Source of the DNA: Candidatus Galligastranaerophilus intestinigallinarum
Lineage (GTDB): Bacteria; Cyanobacteriota; Vampirovibrionia; Gastranaerophilales; Gastranaerophilaceae
DNA: 7,027 nt
NCBI GenBank assembly: GCA_018715855.1
Contig: DVKW01000085.1
Coordinates: 1-7,027 of the forward strand
Direction: 5' to 3'
Positions 6,227 through 7,027 of the stretch are shown piece by piece. The notes beneath the pieces were generated by a model that was given only the letters and a program-made list of their open reading frames with translations, ran no database searches and was not told where the DNA came from. Each line of letters starts with the position of its first letter. The stretch's first letter is position 1. Both the position numbers and the translations under genes were made by a program.

Positions 6227-6253
6227 AAAAATAAACCGGCTTTTTGCCCGTTT
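6227..6253 (-). terminator. Second minus-strand terminator-like hairpin
   Basis: Read on the minus strand, AAACGGGC (6253-6246), five A, then GCCGGTTT (6240-6233) forms an 8-bp stem with one G-G mismatch. It is followed by ATTTTTG. It lies 13 nt beyond the stronger hairpin and could act as a backup. The mismatch and interrupted T run make it weak. Confidence 0.35.
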
Positions 6254-6266
6254 AAACCTTTGCCGT

Positions 6267-6295
6267 AAAAAAAAGGGAGTTTATTTAAAACCCCC
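6267..6295 (-). terminator. Minus-strand intrinsic terminator
   Basis: On the minus strand GGGGGTTT (6295-6288), a 5-nt loop and AAACTCCC (6282-6275) form an 8-bp stem with one G-U pair in RNA. Eight T (6274-6267) follow immediately. This is a textbook terminator shape, but only about 160 nt without a recognised gene lie upstream of it before the oppositely oriented DnaJ-like gene. Confidence 0.65.
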
Positions 6296-6456
6296 ATTTC
6301 CCCATTAAAAAATCTTTTTCAATACTTTAGTATGAACATTTTTGCATTAAATAAAATAAGATGCAAGAAATTTACAATAATTTTTTCTATCTTTCTTAAT
6401 AAAAGTTAAAAAATAAAATTGTTTTTTAAATAAAAAACATTAAATTACAAGTTATT

Positions 6457-7027
6457 ATGGGCGATTGTACTAAAAATTTATATGAAATTTTAGATATTGG
6501 TTATAATGCAACAAAAGAAGAAATTAAACTTGCATATAAAAAGCTTGTCCGAATTTACCACCCCGATGTCAATAAATCAAAAGATGCCGAAATTAAATTT
6601 AAGCTTTTAAATAATGCTTATGAAATTTTATCTGATGAAATTAAAAGAAAAAATTATGATTCCCTTTTAAATATAAAAGTTTCAAACTTTAAAAAAAATG
6701 AAATTTTAGCTAATAATAAGCCATTTTATAAAAAAGAAGAAAAATTTTTCTATACAAAAGAAGAAACTCTGCCCGATAATTCTTCAATTATAAAAGAGGT
6801 TAAAATTACAGAACAAGAAGCCAAATTTGGCACTATAAAAACAGTGAATATCTTAAATAAACAAATGTGCCCAAAATGCATGGGCAAAAAATTTATAAAC
6901 GGTTCAAAATGTTCTTTTTGCCTTGGTGAAGGCGAAAAAAAAGAATTAAAAAAAACAGATATTGAAATTAAGAAAAATTTTCAATCAGGTGAATATATTT
7001 ATGTCGGAAAAATTAATTCAAGCGCAC
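6457..7027 (+). CDS. DnaJ-family co-chaperone with reduced zinc centre (partial)
   Basis: The 190 visible codons run off the window end. An N-terminal J domain (about 6-70) contains NLYEILDIGYNATKEEIK, the Hsp70-stimulating HPD at 35-37, and NNAYEILSDEIKRKNYD. Instead of a Gly/Phe-rich linker there is a Lys/Glu/Asn-rich stretch (71-110). The substrate-binding part resumes at VKITEQEAKFGTIKTVNI (115-132), followed by one zinc-binding pair, CPKCMG (138-143) and CSFCLGEG (152-159). Classical DnaJ has four such motifs. The following IEIKKNFQSGEYIYVGK (169-185) resembles the start of the C-terminal beta domain, so the other motifs are absent rather than off-window. The protein would act in the cytosol with DnaK. 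In-frame stop TAA at 6427-6429 and no other ATG fix the start; no Shine-Dalgarno site is visible. Confidence 0.87.
   Translation, partial: MGDCTKNLYEILDIGYNATKEEIKLAYKKLVRIYHPDVNKSKDAEIKFKLLNNAYEILSDEIKRKNYDSLLNIKVSNFKKNEILANNKPFYKKEEKFFYTKEETLPDNSSIIKEVKITEQEAKFGTIKTVNILNKQMCPKCMGKKFINGSKCSFCLGEGEKKELKKTDIEIKKNFQSGEYIYVGKINSSA

Larger units (their letters stand above)
6031..6456. other. Divergent intergenic region without a supported gene
   Basis: This 426-bp AT-rich spacer separates the HEAT gene (minus) from the DnaJ-like gene (plus). It contains a minus-strand promoter (6090-6118), two terminator-like hairpins on the minus strand (6227-6253 and 6267-6295), and a repeated ACCCAAAT (6038-6045 and 6151-6158). 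A weak hairpin is present at 6320-6338 (ATAC TTTA GTAT core). The longest frame I noticed with an ATG is 25 codons and has no ribosome-binding site. I see no recognisable riboswitch, including preQ1 type I, and no strong plus-strand promoter for the DnaJ-like gene. Confidence 0.6.

Noticed and set aside
6275..6295. The same hairpin read as a plus-strand terminator
   Set aside because: On the plus strand the stem has an A-C mismatch and is followed by C- and A-rich sequence rather than a T run; the shape only fits the minus strand.
6031..6300. preQ1 riboswitch upstream of the queC operon
   Set aside because: I looked for the type I pattern (GAGG stem, ACCCTC, A-rich tail) on the minus strand and did not find it; the queC gene is also second in the unit.
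6332..6409. Small plus-strand ORF of 25 codons with a basic start and hydrophobic end (possible small membrane peptide)
   Set aside because: No Shine-Dalgarno site, no clear promoter, and such frames are common by chance in AT-rich spacers.
1..7027. Mobile element, CRISPR array, toxin-antitoxin or defence system
   Set aside because: No transposase, integrase, repeat-spacer array, terminal inverted repeats or nuclease/toxin motifs are visible; QueC-like proteins occur in some defence systems, but the partner genes of those systems are absent here.

Overview
The window is a very AT-rich (roughly 28-30% GC by eye), gene-dense bacterial chromosome segment. It has no mobile element, CRISPR array, rRNA or tRNA that I can see. 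The gene mix is a Mini-III RNase, a sensorless histidine kinase with a receiver protein, a four-cysteine ribosomal protein L28, a single-pass SPOR protein, DUF366, an archaeal-style QueC and a reduced DnaJ. With the strong A/T codon bias this fits a host-associated, low-GC lineage such as gut Gastranaerophilales (Melainabacteria/Vampirovibrionia). That placement is an inference from gene content; a low-GC Firmicute or another AT-rich gut lineage is not excluded.

Layout. A truncated minus-strand gene of unknown function (1-156) diverges from a plus-strand unit made of mrnC (277-636), a small cytosolic histidine kinase (645-1382) and a REC / degenerate-GGDEF / REC protein (1375-2682). Kinase and receiver genes overlap by 8 bp. 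A perfect 13-bp hairpin with A and T tracts (2688-2719) ends this unit and also serves rpmB, which converges on it. The minus strand carries, in transcription order, a HEAT-repeat protein (6030-5077), queC (5084-4410), DUF366 (4396-3845), a membrane-anchored SPOR protein (3829-3020) and rpmB (2937-2743). The first four are tightly packed and probably form one operon from a promoter at 6090-6118; rpmB has its own consensus -35 box. A 426-bp divergent spacer (6031-6456) holds two minus-strand terminator-like hairpins of unclear purpose. A truncated DnaJ-like gene (6457-7027, plus) closes the window.

Function. mrnC encodes a 23S rRNA maturation RNase and shares a transcription direction with a two-component pair whose input is unknown. 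QueC makes the 7-deazaguanine precursor preQ0, and DUF366 sits 13 nt downstream, so a link between DUF366 and 7-deazaguanine or cofactor chemistry is a reasonable hypothesis. The SPOR protein is likely envelope- or septum-directed.

Translation signals are mixed. Good Shine-Dalgarno sites precede the receiver gene, rpmB, queC and the first partial gene. mrnC, the kinase gene, DUF366, the HEAT gene and the DnaJ gene have none, and two of these have a -10-like box just 6-7 nt before the ATG, suggesting leaderless mRNAs. I found no obvious new defence or mobile system; the most interesting points are the unusual two-component architecture, the QueC/DUF366 pair, the possible leaderless promoters and the orphan terminators.
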